Positions 31,101-40,143 of a stretch of DNA of 64,000 nucleotides are shown piece by piece. Below the pieces are notes generated by a model that worked only from the letters and a program-made list of their open reading frames with translations, had not been told where the DNA came from and searched no databases. How positions within the stretch are numbered: the stretch's first letter is position 1; every line of letters begins with the position of its first letter. A program made the position numbers and the translations under genes. The stretch is from Bernardetia sp. ABR2-2B (GTDB lineage Bacteria > Bacteroidota > Bacteroidia > Cytophagales > Bernardetiaceae): positions 496,001 through 560,000 of the forward strand of contig NZ_CP147020.1 of the NCBI RefSeq assembly GCF_037126435.1, in the 5' to 3' direction.

Positions 31101-34100
31101 ACAGGTTTAAGCTCAAGTACAACCTATTTCTTTAGAGTCTATGCTTATAATGATTGTGCTGGTACAAATACATTTGAAACAACTGGTACAGGAGAGAGTG
31201 GAACAACTACAGAACCTCCCACTATCACAGCTACTATCACAAGCGTAAGCTGTGCAGGAGGAAATACAGGAGCAATTGATTTAGATGTTTCTGAATTTAG
31301 TGGTTCTCAAAGCTATGCTTGGTCAGATGGAGGAATCACAACTCAAAACCGTACTGGACTTGCAGTAGGAGAGTATGAAATTACGATTACAGATGGAGGA
31401 AATGATTATACAGCTACTTATGAAGTAGGCTATGATTTGACGTGGACAGACCTCACTGAGTTTACAGTTGTTGATAAGAAACTTACTAAATCTACGGCTA
31501 CTACTGGCTGGACAACAAAAGCCTTCTCAGAAGGAAAGGTAGTTTCTGATGGAGGAATTGTATTTACAGCCGAAGAAAGTGATAATGCTTATATGGTGGG
31601 GCTTTCTTACACTAAAGGAGCTACTGGGTTTGCTTCTATTGATTATGCTATCTACCTGACAAGTGCAGCAACAGTAGTTGTCTATGAAAAAGGTGTTCTT
31701 CGTGGTGGCTTTGGAAGCTATCAAAACGGAGATATTTTTGAAATAAAAAGAGTAGGAGCGACCCTTCAATATACTAAAAATGGAACTGCTTTCCGTACAG
31801 TAGGTGGAGTGTTAGCAGGTGATTTAATCGCTGACGCTACTATGCTGACAGCAAACGGACGTATTCCTCAAGTACAGTTTACAAGCTGTCCTGTTGCTTT
31901 AGAAATTACCTCATTTACTTCTAATACCTGTCCTACTGATGGAGCTGGAGCTGCAACAGCTACTTTACTTGGCGAAGCTCTTCCTACCACTTATGCGTGG
32001 TCTAGTGGAGAAAATACAGCAAGTATATCAAGTAAAAACACAGGCATTTACTCAGTAACAGCAACAGGTGTATATGGAACTCGTACAAGACACGTAGCTA
32101 TTGGATATGAAGTAGATTTTCAAAACCAAACAAATGTGAGTGTAGCAGGTAACGTTCTTACAAAAACCAATGCAACAGGCTGGACAAGTGGAGCAACATC
32201 TGCCTCTACTCAACAACTTTCTAGTGCTGCAAACGGTTGGGTAAGCAATACAATTACCAACAACACAAGCTTCTATATGGTAGGTTTAGCAAAACCAAAT
32301 GCCATTGCTTCTTATACTTCTATTGATTATGCGTGGTATTTTGTAGGAAATGGTAAGGCAATTCCAAGCTACAACAAAAATCGTGGCACAGCAGTAGGTT
32401 ACCAAACAGGAGATGTATTTACAGTCGCTAGAGAAGGAAACCAAATGAAGTTCTACAAAAATGGAAACGTAGTACAGCAATATGTAATAGATGCTTCTGA
32501 AACATTAGTCGCTGATGTAGCTATTAATTCAGGAAGTACAGGACAAGTACAAGTTTCTTTTTGTGGAGCAGCAGGTGGAGCACAAACCTATACAGCAACC
32601 GTTACAGGAATTGATTGTAGTACAGGAGCAACGACTGGAAGTATTGATATTGAAGCTACAGGAGCAACTTATTTATGGTCAACAGGAGAAACTTCGCAAG
32701 ATATTTCTGCACTAGATGCAGGAACGTATCAATTAGAACTTACTAAAGATGGAATCACTTATAACTCATCGTACTTAATTGGTGCACCTCTTACGTGGAC
32801 AAACTTGACAAATCTAGCTCTAAATGGAGATGGGCAATTAGACCACACAAGCATAACAGGATGGAATACAAATGCAAACTCCACTCAAAATGTAAAAGCA
32901 GATGGAGGAGTTGTATTCAAAGTAGATAATACAACTACGGCTTCTATGATTGGTCTATCCAAAACAGAAGAGGGAACAGGATTTAGTGCTATTGATTATG
33001 CTATTTATACAGCTGCCAATGGCAAGTTCTACGTATTTGAAAATGGAGCTAATAAAGGAGATTTTGGAACGTATCAAACAGGTGATGGATTCAAAATACA
33101 AAGAGGAGGAACACAAATCCAATACTTTAAAAACGGTACGGTATTTTATACAAGTACAAGCACAGCAACAACAGATGATTTAGTTGTAGATGCTTCTCTA
33201 TACACAGCAAATGCGACCTTGCCAGAAGTTCTATTTACAGGGTGTGCTTTAGACTTAACTGTTTCAGCTCCTTTATTAGATTGTAGTTCTTCTACTGGTT
33301 CGGCGACGGCTACATTGACAGGAGGAACATTTACAACTTCTTATGACTGGAAAAATGCTGCTGGTACAACGGTAAGTACAACAAGCACTCTTAGCAATCA
33401 ACCTGCTGGTTACTATACTGTTACAGCAAGTGGTAGTTTTGGAAGTTTTACAAAATCAGTAGTATTGAGCTATCCGATTGATTTTGTAGTAGAAGCAAAT
33501 GCAACTTCAACAGGTGCAGTCGTAAGCAAAACAACAAGCACAACAACGTGGGATGCTGGAATACATACAGCCAATACATTGAATGCAAACCAAGATGGTT
33601 TTGTGGAAAATACAGCGTCTGAAAACGTTAATTATATGTTTGGATTAACTCTGCCGAATACTAATCCTTCTTATACTTCTATAAACTACAAATGGTATGT
33701 ATTAGCAAGTGGAAAAGCAATTGCAAACTATGGTACAGCTAGTGGAGTAACGATTGACTACAAAAAAGAAGATAAACTACGTGTAGAGCGTGTTGGAAGT
33801 CTTGTGAAATATTTCCACAATAACGTAGAAATAACACAACAAAGCATAGACCCAAGTGAAGAACTGGTTGCTGATATAGCTATTTATACATCAAATGGAA
33901 ATGCTGGTAGTTATAAAATTTCTTTCTGTCCTAATCCTGCTACTAGAATAGCAACGAAAGTACAAGCAAACCAAAATGATTTTGAAGAAGATACATTTAG
34001 TATTTATCCAAATCCAAGTAGAGGAACATTCAACGTTCGTTTTGCAACTGTATTATCAACAAACACACAAGTAACTATTCTTGATGCCATTGGTAGAACC

Positions 34101-34232
34101 ATCAAAACAAAAACAGTTGAAAAAGGAAGTCAGAAATTTACCATTGACCTCAAAAATCAACCTAAAGGAATGTATTTGATACACTTCAACCAAAATGGGG
34201 CGACCTATTCTAAAACAGTGATTATAGAGTAG
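28128..34232 (+). CDS. Giant T9SS-secreted multidomain protein (2034 aa)
   Basis: Signal peptide (LLQTFGILVLLLFYSNTKA, cut before QVTT). Residues about 25-405: propeller-like repeats (SIAYTFSDVNEPRQ, HISYMRDDG, HIAYYESDND, IAIAYYDPSDNG). About 410-510 and 655-752: two nearly identical Fn3-like modules (QANVT-TTADLGGNVT, FVRSYAIN-EGTSYGN). Then an Fn3 domain near 930-1040, a SprB-like repeat (SVSCAGGNTGAIDLDV), and four copies of a SPRY-like lectin module starting near 1105, 1327, 1552 and 1782, each with a GLS/GLA...IDYAIY...NG...YQ-GD core. The C-terminus is a T9SS type A domain (FSIYPNPSRGTFNVRF to KTVIIE). Likely a surface adhesin or gliding-related exoprotein; no enzyme motif seen. Confidence 0.88.
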   Translation: MKLIRLLQTFGILVLLLFYSNTKAQVTTWDTGELSTLADNTNSFVEAAVDPTNGDIYSIWRHDGGTTARFDIQKWNGTNWSLVTQVTPATVNLPDVDIFSDRLGIEIDNSGNIHIVFRGQEDTGGTCCAQQRGAIYGLYTKTTSSWSFIKLSFFTDPNGWKNVSEIAIALNSTGNPSIAYTFSDVNEPRQYKLVYAVKSGSSFIETDIVSISGSGKDIGDPSMAFDSNDNAHISYMRDDGPEDDFYYATNASGGWVHQRLIAGSPTVSPGEPSSLKIDANDKVHIAYYESDNDDLKYITNKSGSFVDAIVDNGNIGNGCKLAINSNGHIAIAYYDPSDNGYIQLATLPLGGSTWNIETTYDNPNGSESLRRYIGLGFNDSNEIAVLIDRKIASGNKRIMYATGTYTSPISNSPATVTTATQANVTSTTADLGGNVTSDGGATVTERGIVWGISAAPTTSNNKVQIGTGTGVFNQTVTGLPSATTVFVRSYAINSEGTSYGNQISFTTLSSGQCTISNPNLNISQADGSIGQSFTACQSGTLDKIRFVMANSTVGAGKTMTIRSGNGVSGTILGTISNIELTASANGADYREVDVSSLNIAVTNGNSYTFIFDLTSIHYANTGGSTYPNGVLYFNGGAEPTFDLVFEVDIITPSNTTPTVTTTAQANVTATTADLGGNVTDDGGATVTDRGIVWNTSAAPTTSNNKVQIGTGTGVFNQTVTGLPSATTVFVRSYAINGEGTSYGNEISFTTLTACTGAIAQTIDFESESFTDFVDYGSQTYESGKMRIIVSGSNNWFEDTDGGSSGGKGITAFILSEVGTVTVETCDGSEFDFESFYYNNFTNSSEIASIEGFRDTNSTGTQIGVPISSIGIVTLNNKFNNVDRVVITSGADGFADTFDEFIFNAPVTCTAPTGQVTNLMAGNNPTSTTLDVASYSAPAGGGADGYVIKINSTNSFTAPTNSATLPTADLSWNDAGEQVVYAGTSTNPNIVVTGLSSSTTYFFRVYAYNDCAGTNTFETTGTGESGTTTEPPTITATITSVSCAGGNTGAIDLDVSEFSGSQSYAWSDGGITTQNRTGLAVGEYEITITDGGNDYTATYEVGYDLTWTDLTEFTVVDKKLTKSTATTGWTTKAFSEGKVVSDGGIVFTAEESDNAYMVGLSYTKGATGFASIDYAIYLTSAATVVVYEKGVLRGGFGSYQNGDIFEIKRVGATLQYTKNGTAFRTVGGVLAGDLIADATMLTANGRIPQVQFTSCPVALEITSFTSNTCPTDGAGAATATLLGEALPTTYAWSSGENTASISSKNTGIYSVTATGVYGTRTRHVAIGYEVDFQNQTNVSVAGNVLTKTNATGWTSGATSASTQQLSSAANGWVSNTITNNTSFYMVGLAKPNAIASYTSIDYAWYFVGNGKAIPSYNKNRGTAVGYQTGDVFTVAREGNQMKFYKNGNVVQQYVIDASETLVADVAINSGSTGQVQVSFCGAAGGAQTYTATVTGIDCSTGATTGSIDIEATGATYLWSTGETSQDISALDAGTYQLELTKDGITYNSSYLIGAPLTWTNLTNLALNGDGQLDHTSITGWNTNANSTQNVKADGGVVFKVDNTTTASMIGLSKTEEGTGFSAIDYAIYTAANGKFYVFENGANKGDFGTYQTGDGFKIQRGGTQIQYFKNGTVFYTSTSTATTDDLVVDASLYTANATLPEVLFTGCALDLTVSAPLLDCSSSTGSATATLTGGTFTTSYDWKNAAGTTVSTTSTLSNQPAGYYTVTASGSFGSFTKSVVLSYPIDFVVEANATSTGAVVSKTTSTTTWDAGIHTANTLNANQDGFVENTASENVNYMFGLTLPNTNPSYTSINYKWYVLASGKAIANYGTASGVTIDYKKEDKLRVERVGSLVKYFHNNVEITQQSIDPSEELVADIAIYTSNGNAGSYKISFCPNPATRIATKVQANQNDFEEDTFSIYPNPSRGTFNVRFATVLSTNTQVTILDAIGRTIKTKTVEKGSQKFTIDLKNQPKGMYLIHFNQNGATYSKTVIIE

Positions 34233-34256
34233 AAAGCAAAAAAGTAAAGCAGATAA

Positions 34257-34293
34257 AAAAAACCCTTCATTCTTTGAGTGAAGGGTTTTTTTT
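34257..34293 (+). terminator. Terminator of the 2034-aa gene
   Basis: AAAAAACCCTTCA / TGAAGGGTTTTTT (34257-34269, 34279-34291) with 9-nt loop and T-run; 25 bp past the stop. Confidence 0.85.
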
Positions 34294-34358
34294 GGTTTTA
34301 TGAATGGGTGATTTTAAAAATAAATGAGATACTTGTTCGCTCTTCTCTAATCCTATGT

Positions 34359-34475
34359 CAAACTAGATATTTTTTGGACAGATATAACCAAAATCGGACA
34401 TTTGGAAAACAAAAAACCCTGCTTAGATTAATTATCTAAACAGGGTTTTGAGATTGGATTGTAAACCCGACAGGA
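34359..34475 (-). repeat. Left copy of a 117-bp direct repeat with a truncated tRNA-Arg tail
   Basis: Matches 39000-39114 (about 85% identical with small gaps), ending with the terminator stem CCCTG-TTAGAT / ATCTAA-CAGGG and then the last 14 nt of tRNA-Arg (TAAACCCGACAGGA; the intact gene has TGAACCCGACAGGA, one difference). The match stops abruptly at 34475, inside the T-arm, so no functional tRNA remains. Read on the minus strand it is a tRNA 3' end plus its terminator. Confidence 0.8.
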
Positions 34476-34811
34476 TAACGCAATCACGTTTTAAATAGCT
34501 ATAAAGGCGTATTTTTTAGTAAAGTGTATAAACTGTGACCACAAAAACAGAGTTTCAGATGTGATTTTAGAGTATGAAAAATAGTGTGTTTTCTGTTTTC
34601 AGCACATTGATTCATAAAAATGATGAGTTTTTATCAATTCTAAGATTTTTTTAAATGCTTTCAATAGCTTTAAAATGACTTGGAAAAAAAAAAGTTAGGT
34701 GTAACCATAAAGCTATATTTGTGAACCCTAAAACATACTTTTAACTCTCAGTTTTGGTAAATGTAGGTTTATTAAAAATATATATATAGTAGTTAAGGAC
34801 TTTTAAAAAGC

Positions 34812-34819
34812 TATCTTTG
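34812..34819 (+). promoter_or_regulatory. Candidate -7 box for the 1358-aa gene
   Basis: TATCTTTG matches TAnnTTTG, 43 bp before ATG 34863. A second match TATATTTG lies at 34714-34721. No good -33 TTG is visible for either. Confidence 0.4.
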
Positions 34820-34862
34820 TAAATAATTAATTTAAAGCACTAATAATCAAACACTTAACTAT

Positions 34863-37800
34863 ATGAGATTATTACTATTATTCTTAAAAAGTAGCATGTT
34901 ATTTTTTATATTATTTGGCTCTATTTTCCAAACTGAAGCTCAAATCTTTGTAAATGCAAATGCAATAGGAGCAAATAATGGAACTTCTTGGACAAATGCT
35001 TATACTGACTTACAATCTGCACTTACAACAGCTACAACAGGAACAAAAATCTACATCGCAAAAGGAACGTACAAACCAACACAACAATATAACTTTACTA
35101 CAGGAAATACAACTACAAGCAATATAAGAAATGTTAGTTTCAAAATTCCAGAAGGTGTAGAAGTCTATGGAGGCTTTTTAGGTACAGAAACAGGGACAAT
35201 TACACAAGCTATTTTGGATGCTCGTAATTTTACCACCAATACTACTATTCTTAGTGGAGATATAGGGACAATTTCTAGCCCAGTCAATGCCTACCACGTA
35301 GTCTATACTAAAAATGTTTCTGCTGCCACTTTAGTAGATGGAGTTTTTATCACAAAAGGAGATGCAAGTACAAGCTCTAGTCTAAATAATGGAGGAGGCT
35401 GGTATAATGATGGAAGTGGTACAGGAAATAGTTCTAATCCCACATTAAAAAACATTATTTTCTTTCAAAATAGTGCTTTTAGGGGGGGAGCACTAAATAA
35501 TAGTGGATCTAGTGGAATTAGCAGTCCTATGCTAATAAATTGTTCTTTCTCTCAAAATAGTGCTATTTTTTTTGGTGGTGCACTATATAATAATGGAGTT
35601 AGTGGAATTAGCAGTCCTACACTAATAAATTGTTCTTTCTCTCAAAATACGGTTTATGGTGGTAGTGGAGGTGCAATATATAATAGATCAGATTATGGTG
35701 TTAGTAGTCCTGTTCTAACAAATTGCACTTTTTCTCAAAATACAGCTGGTTATGGTGGTGGAATGTATAACTCTGGAAATAAGGGTGTTAGTAGTCCTGT
35801 CTTAACAAATTGTTCTTTTTCTCAAAATATAGCTAGTTATGGTGGTGGTGGAATGTATAATTTGGGGTTTTTAAATGGCATAAGCGAAGCTATCCTAACA
35901 AATTGCATTTTTTCTCAAAATACGGCTGGTGATGGTGGTGGAATATCTAATGGTGGTGGGACTGATGGTATTAGTAGAGTCGATTTAATAAACTGTTCTT
36001 TTTCTCAAAATACTGCTGATAATGAGGGTGGTGGAATCTTTAATGGTAGGGCTAATGGTGTTAGTAATGTCGATTTAATAAACTGTTCTTTTTCTCAAAA
36101 TATTGCTAATAATGAGGGTGGTGGAATCTTTAATGACGGAAGAAATGGAGCAACTAGCAGTTCTCAAATCACAAACAGTATCTTTTGGGGAAATAAGGCT
36201 AATGGTGCTATAAACTCTTGGTTTAATGAGTCTGCTACTCAAAATATATCTTTTTCTTTAATAGAAGAAGCAGATCAAGCTACTATTACTTCTGGAGATT
36301 ATTTGGGTACTACCAGTATTGGAGGAAATAATATTTTTGCTCAAGATCCTCTCTTTATAGATGCAGCTAATGGAAATTTGCGTCTTGCTATTTGTTCTCC
36401 TGCCATTAATGCAGGAAATAATGCTGCTATTACTGGAACTCTTACCGATATAGAAGGAGATGTACGCATTCAAGGAACTGCTGTAGATATGGGAGTGTAT
36501 GAAAATTTATTTAATCTTCCTGTTTTGACAGTAAAAAATGACGAAGTCAGAAGTACAGATAATGGAGTTTGCATATTTACTAATACAATAGGAGCAACTA
36601 ATATTCTAAATGGAACAGCAACAAATAATTGTGGTATTACTTCTTATCAATATATTTTGACAGGGGCATCCACAGGAACAGTTACCACTTTGGTAAATCA
36701 AACATTTAATGTTGGAATTACGACAGTCACTTGGACAGCAACTGATATAAATGGAAATACTTCTTTAAGTGATGAATTTATTGTTACTGTAAAAAATAGT
36801 ACAAGAGAAATCAATATTTTAGGAAATGCAGTTTCTATTCTTGATGGTGATATTACACCAAATACAAGTGATGATACTGACTTTGGAAATACAGCTATCT
36901 CAAGAACTATTACTTACACGATTGAGAATACAGGAACAGAAGTGTTGGATATTACTTCAGTCACTTCAAGTAATACGACTGATTTCACAGTCAGTTCTAT
37001 TCCTACTTCTGTTGCAGCAGGTGGAAATGCTACCTTTACAGTTACTTTTACAGCTATTTCAACAGGAACAAGAAACTCTACCATTACTATCAATAATAAT
37101 GATTGTAATGAATCAGTTTATGATTTTGTAGTAGAGGGGGCAAATACTTCTTCTGGCGATGTTCTTTTGGTTCGTACAGGTATTTATTATCAAACTATTC
37201 AATGGGCAGTTGATGCAGCGATAGCGAATGATGTAATCAAACCAACAGTAGCTAAAAACTACAATGAAAACATAGTAGTTGATAAAAATATAACTTTTAC
37301 TTCTGATTTTACAGATTATAAAAATGTAAATATCGACCAAGTAAAAGTAAATAATGGAAACAAATTGAACATTACAGGCGATATGAGTATTGTCCAAATA
37401 CTTCATTTAGAAGCAACTGGACAGGTAGAAGTTATAGGTTCAACGACTGATTTTGCTTTACTCTCATCAACAAATGGAACAGCTTTAGTCATCAATGATG
37501 CTGCTGGTTCTACAATAAATACTGTTGTAGGTAACGTCATTATGGAAAGATTTATGTCTGCCGTTTCGGATTTATCAGGTGGATACGATGCACAAGCCTA
37601 TCATTTGTTTTCCTCTCCTTTTATATCTGCACCTATTTTGCAGTTTAGTGATAATATGAATTTTGTTTTGAATACAGCTTATAATACAGCACCAGAACCA
37701 GCTTTTGTGCGTCCTTTTCCGACATTTTTTCACTATCAAGAAACAAACGGAAGAGCAAATACAAGTGCTTATTTTAATCCATTTATATCAAATTATAAAG

Positions 37801-38939
37801 TTCCTACTACGACAAATTTAGAAGTAGCAAAAGGTTATCAAGCTAATATTCAAACTGGAACAACAATAGACTTGAATGGTACATTAAATAATGGAAATAT
37901 TTCTATTGCAGTAACTAATTCTAGTGGAAATACAGCAGATGGATATAATCTTGTTGGTAATCCATATCCTTCTCCTATTGATTGGGATAAAGTTTTGGCA
38001 GCCTCTACAGGTTTGGAAAATGCAGTGTATTTAGAAGTTCCGACAAGTCAGTACGATGGACGTTTTGCTGAATATGTAGCAGGAACAGGTGTAATAAACA
38101 ATGGAGGCAAAAAAGAAATTGCTTCTATGCAAGGATTTTTTGTCAGAACTACTACTGGTGGAACTGTAACTATGAATAATACTGTTCGTATGACTACTGA
38201 TACTCGTTTTTACAAAACTACCGAAATGCAAGATGCAAAAGAGGGATTAGTTAGAGTAGCCTTGAAAGGAAATAATTCATTAGACGAAACAACTATTTAT
38301 TTCCAAAATGGAGCAACTCCTAATTTTGATGGAAAGTATGATGCTGCCAAAATCCATAAATTTAACAGCAAATTATCTATGCTGTATTCTTATAATGAAA
38401 ATGCAGAGGAAACTACCTATTTTGCTATCAATGGTTTAGGAAGTTTTGATTCAGACCAAAAACTACCTTTATCAATGAATATTTTGACAGACGGAGAATA
38501 TGAAATTACACTTCGTACAATGAAATATTTTCATTCTAAACACAAACTTTATCTGTATGATTCTCTAACAGATTCACTTCATAATTTGCGTGTAGAAGGC
38601 GATTATAAATTTTTAGCCAAAAAAGGTAATGATGTAAAACGTTTTGTTCTATTATTCAAAACCGATGCAGCTAAAGACTTCTTTACAGATGACAAAGTAA
38701 TGGTTTATCCAAATCCAACACCAAATGAGTTTTCATATAGTTTGAAAACCAGTAGAGAAGGAGATTATACCATTCGTTTGTTTGATGTGACGGGCAGAAT
38801 TATTATTGAAGAAACAAAAACGAAAGAAGGAGCATTTTTGGAGGGAGTAATAAACCTAGAAAAACAAGCTGCTGGTTTGTATTTATTTAAAATTTCAGAT
38901 TCCAAAAAAACAATGACAGTACGTATTGTTAAAGAATAA
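34863..38939 (+). CDS. T9SS-secreted beta-helix protein (1358 aa)
   Basis: Signal peptide (SSMLFFILFGSIFQTEA, cut before QIFV). VNANAIGANNGTSWTNAYTD LQSAL is the opening of right-handed parallel beta-helix (pectin-lyase-like) proteins. Residues about 190-435 contain eight tandem coils of 28-31 aa with the core L-I/T-NCSFSQN-x(5-7)-GGG-x-YN. Then a choice-of-anchor Q-like end (GNLRLAICSPAINAGNNAAI, DIEGDVRI), an HYR-like immunoglobulin domain, an ASPM-SPD-2-Hydin-like domain (TISRTITYTIENTGTEV-type), a long C-terminal beta region and a T9SS type A sorting domain (VMVYPNPTPNEFSYSL to RIVKE). Surface polysaccharide-binding or lyase role is possible; no catalytic residues identified. Bracketed by the tRNA-tail direct repeat. 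Confidence 0.88.
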   Translation: MRLLLLFLKSSMLFFILFGSIFQTEAQIFVNANAIGANNGTSWTNAYTDLQSALTTATTGTKIYIAKGTYKPTQQYNFTTGNTTTSNIRNVSFKIPEGVEVYGGFLGTETGTITQAILDARNFTTNTTILSGDIGTISSPVNAYHVVYTKNVSAATLVDGVFITKGDASTSSSLNNGGGWYNDGSGTGNSSNPTLKNIIFFQNSAFRGGALNNSGSSGISSPMLINCSFSQNSAIFFGGALYNNGVSGISSPTLINCSFSQNTVYGGSGGAIYNRSDYGVSSPVLTNCTFSQNTAGYGGGMYNSGNKGVSSPVLTNCSFSQNIASYGGGGMYNLGFLNGISEAILTNCIFSQNTAGDGGGISNGGGTDGISRVDLINCSFSQNTADNEGGGIFNGRANGVSNVDLINCSFSQNIANNEGGGIFNDGRNGATSSSQITNSIFWGNKANGAINSWFNESATQNISFSLIEEADQATITSGDYLGTTSIGGNNIFAQDPLFIDAANGNLRLAICSPAINAGNNAAITGTLTDIEGDVRIQGTAVDMGVYENLFNLPVLTVKNDEVRSTDNGVCIFTNTIGATNILNGTATNNCGITSYQYILTGASTGTVTTLVNQTFNVGITTVTWTATDINGNTSLSDEFIVTVKNSTREINILGNAVSILDGDITPNTSDDTDFGNTAISRTITYTIENTGTEVLDITSVTSSNTTDFTVSSIPTSVAAGGNATFTVTFTAISTGTRNSTITINNNDCNESVYDFVVEGANTSSGDVLLVRTGIYYQTIQWAVDAAIANDVIKPTVAKNYNENIVVDKNITFTSDFTDYKNVNIDQVKVNNGNKLNITGDMSIVQILHLEATGQVEVIGSTTDFALLSSTNGTALVINDAAGSTINTVVGNVIMERFMSAVSDLSGGYDAQAYHLFSSPFISAPILQFSDNMNFVLNTAYNTAPEPAFVRPFPTFFHYQETNGRANTSAYFNPFISNYKVPTTTNLEVAKGYQANIQTGTTIDLNGTLNNGNISIAVTNSSGNTADGYNLVGNPYPSPIDWDKVLAASTGLENAVYLEVPTSQYDGRFAEYVAGTGVINNGGKKEIASMQGFFVRTTTGGTVTMNNTVRMTTDTRFYKTTEMQDAKEGLVRVALKGNNSLDETTIYFQNGATPNFDGKYDAAKIHKFNSKLSMLYSYNENAEETTYFAINGLGSFDSDQKLPLSMNILTDGEYEITLRTMKYFHSKHKLYLYDSLTDSLHNLRVEGDYKFLAKKGNDVKRFVLLFKTDAAKDFFTDDKVMVYPNPTPNEFSYSLKTSREGDYTIRLFDVTGRIIIEETKTKEGAFLEGVINLEKQAAGLYLFKISDSKKTMTVRIVKE
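35440..36180 (+). repeat. Tandem 84-93 bp coding repeats (beta-helix coils)
   Basis: Eight in-frame units encode NCSFSQN-type coils; several share long stretches of near-identical DNA (for example TTCTTTCTCTCAAAATA and TTTCTCAAAATACGGCTGGT variants). Unit number could change by recombination or slippage. Confidence 0.8.
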
Positions 38940-38999
38940 GCAATATTTATTGTAAATGGTGTCGCTCTTTGTTTTCAAAAAAAGAGGGCAAAGAGTAAC

Positions 39000-39114
39000 C
39001 AAACTAGACAGTTTTTGGGTCAAGTGTAACCAAAAATGGACATTTGGAAAAACAAAAAAACCTGTTTAGATAGTCTAAACAGGGTTTTGAGATTGGATTG
39101 TGAACCCGACAGGA
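39000..39114 (-). repeat. Right copy of the 117-bp direct repeat
   Basis: Contains the tRNA-Arg terminator hairpin CTGTTTAGA / TCTAAACAG (39062-39070, 39074-39082) and the 3' 14 nt of the intact tRNA at 39101. Left copy at 34359-34475. Together they bracket the 1358-aa gene in direct orientation. Confidence 0.8.
39055..39090. terminator. Bidirectional terminator of tRNA-Arg and the 1358-aa gene
   Basis: Stem CTGTTTAGA / TCTAAACAG extended by an A-run on the left and GGGTTTT on the right, so it has a U-tract in both directions. It closes the minus-strand tRNA and probably the plus-strand T9SS gene ending at 38939. Confidence 0.65.
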
Positions 39115-39174
39115 GTCAAACCTGTAACCTCTACAGCCGTAATGTAGTGCTCTATTCAATTGAGCTACGAGTCC
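39101..39174 (-). tRNA. tRNA-Arg (anticodon ACG), proximal copy
   Basis: 74-nt cloverleaf on the minus strand: acceptor GGACTCG / CGGGTTC with discriminator A; D-arm GCTC...GAGC; anticodon arm CTACA-TTACGGC-TGTAG with ACG at 34-36; variable loop AGGTT; T-arm ACAGG-TTTGACT-CCTGT. CCA is not encoded. Identical to the copy at 39333-39406; the pair is probably co-transcribed. Confidence 0.95.
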
Positions 39175-39332
39175 ATTTATTTAACTAATTCGTTTACTTT
39201 AAAAAACGAATGCAATTACAATTTGTTTATTAATCTGTAATTATTTACAAAACTACTCAAAATATAAAATAGTTCCAAAATTAATTTTATGTAGTTGCCA
39301 ATATTTCTATTGGCAACTTATCATAAAACTTG

Positions 39333-39406
39333 TGAACCCGACAGGAGTCAAACCTGTAACCTCTACAGCCGTAATGTAGTGCTCTATTCAATTGAGCTAC
39401 GAGTCC
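39333..39406 (-). tRNA. tRNA-Arg (anticodon ACG), distal copy
   Basis: Identical in all 74 positions to the tRNA at 39101-39174, same strand, 158 bp upstream in transcription order. The spacer has no gene. Tandem duplication of a tRNA-Arg(ACG) gene; position 34 A would be deaminated to inosine by TadA. Confidence 0.95.
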
Positions 39407-39588
39407 AGTACAATTAATAACATTCTTTTGTTGTTATTGCGACTGCAAAGGTAGGGAAAGTTTTATAAAATACAAAGGGATTTTAAAAATTATTTTTCAC
39501 AGATGATAATATAAAATACAACTTCACTTTCGTTTAGAGGTAAAAAATATGCAACTATTTCATAATCAAATATTTAAACTCATTAAAA

Positions 39589-40029
39589 ATGTCATCAATT
39601 ATTTTTTCAAAAACAGCACTTCTTATTCTTATTTCTTTACTAATGCTAGTTATACAAAACAGTAAGGCACAAAATACAGAAAAGATGAATAACCCAAAAG
39701 TTATACAGATTACTCCCCAAGAGGCACTTCAATTACTAGAAAAAGATAGCGCAATTATGATAGATGTAAGAGAAATAGAAGAGCTAGAAATTTTATCTTA
39801 TGATGTAGATAAAGTTATCAATATTCCTTTGGGAGCAATAAATAACTTTGAAAAGCAAGTTGAAGATGTTTCGGAAAACCGTAAAATAATAATGGTTTGT
39901 AGAAGTGGAAGAAGAAGCCAAAAAGCTGCACAAATTTTACTGCAAAAAGGCTACTCTGCTGTTTATAATCTCAAAGGAGGAATCATAGAATGGGAAAAAC
40001 AGCAAATGAAAGTAAAAAAAGGAAATTAG
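39589..40029 (+). CDS. Exported rhodanese-domain protein
   Basis: 146 residues: N-terminal signal (TALLILISLLMLVIQNSKA, cut before QNT), then a single rhodanese domain: QITPQEALQLLEKDSAIMID VRE..., INIPLGAI, and active-site loop VCRSGRRSQKAA with Cys about 104, ending YNLKGGIIEWEK. It would transfer sulfur between thiols in the periplasm or act in disulfide/sulfide handling; the substrate is unknown. ATG start. Stands alone between the tRNAs and the DUF3160 gene. Confidence 0.9.
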   Translation: MSSIIFSKTALLILISLLMLVIQNSKAQNTEKMNNPKVIQITPQEALQLLEKDSAIMIDVREIEELEILSYDVDKVINIPLGAINNFEKQVEDVSENRKIIMVCRSGRRSQKAAQILLQKGYSAVYNLKGGIIEWEKQQMKVKKGN

Positions 40030-40143
40030 TTATTCAATTCATTTAAAAAAGTAAAAACGACTCAAAAATTTATTTTCTAAATTATTTTACCTAAATTTTG
40101 GAATAAAATCGCATTAAATACTTTTTACCAAATTACCTTTCCA

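Larger units (their letters stand above)
34233..34862. other. Intergenic region between two giant T9SS genes
   Basis: 630 bp holding the 2034-aa gene terminator, the tRNA-tail repeat (34359-34475) and, downstream, two -7-type boxes, TATATTTG (34714-34721) and TATCTTTG (34812-34819). No further gene seen. Confidence 0.7.

Noticed and set aside
34462-34475. Third complete tRNA-Arg gene
   Set aside because: Only 14 nt of the 3' end match; the cloverleaf cannot be completed beyond 34475.
35440-36180. CRISPR-like array
   Set aside because: Units are 84-93 bp, vary along their length, have no distinct spacers and stay in frame; they encode beta-helix coils.
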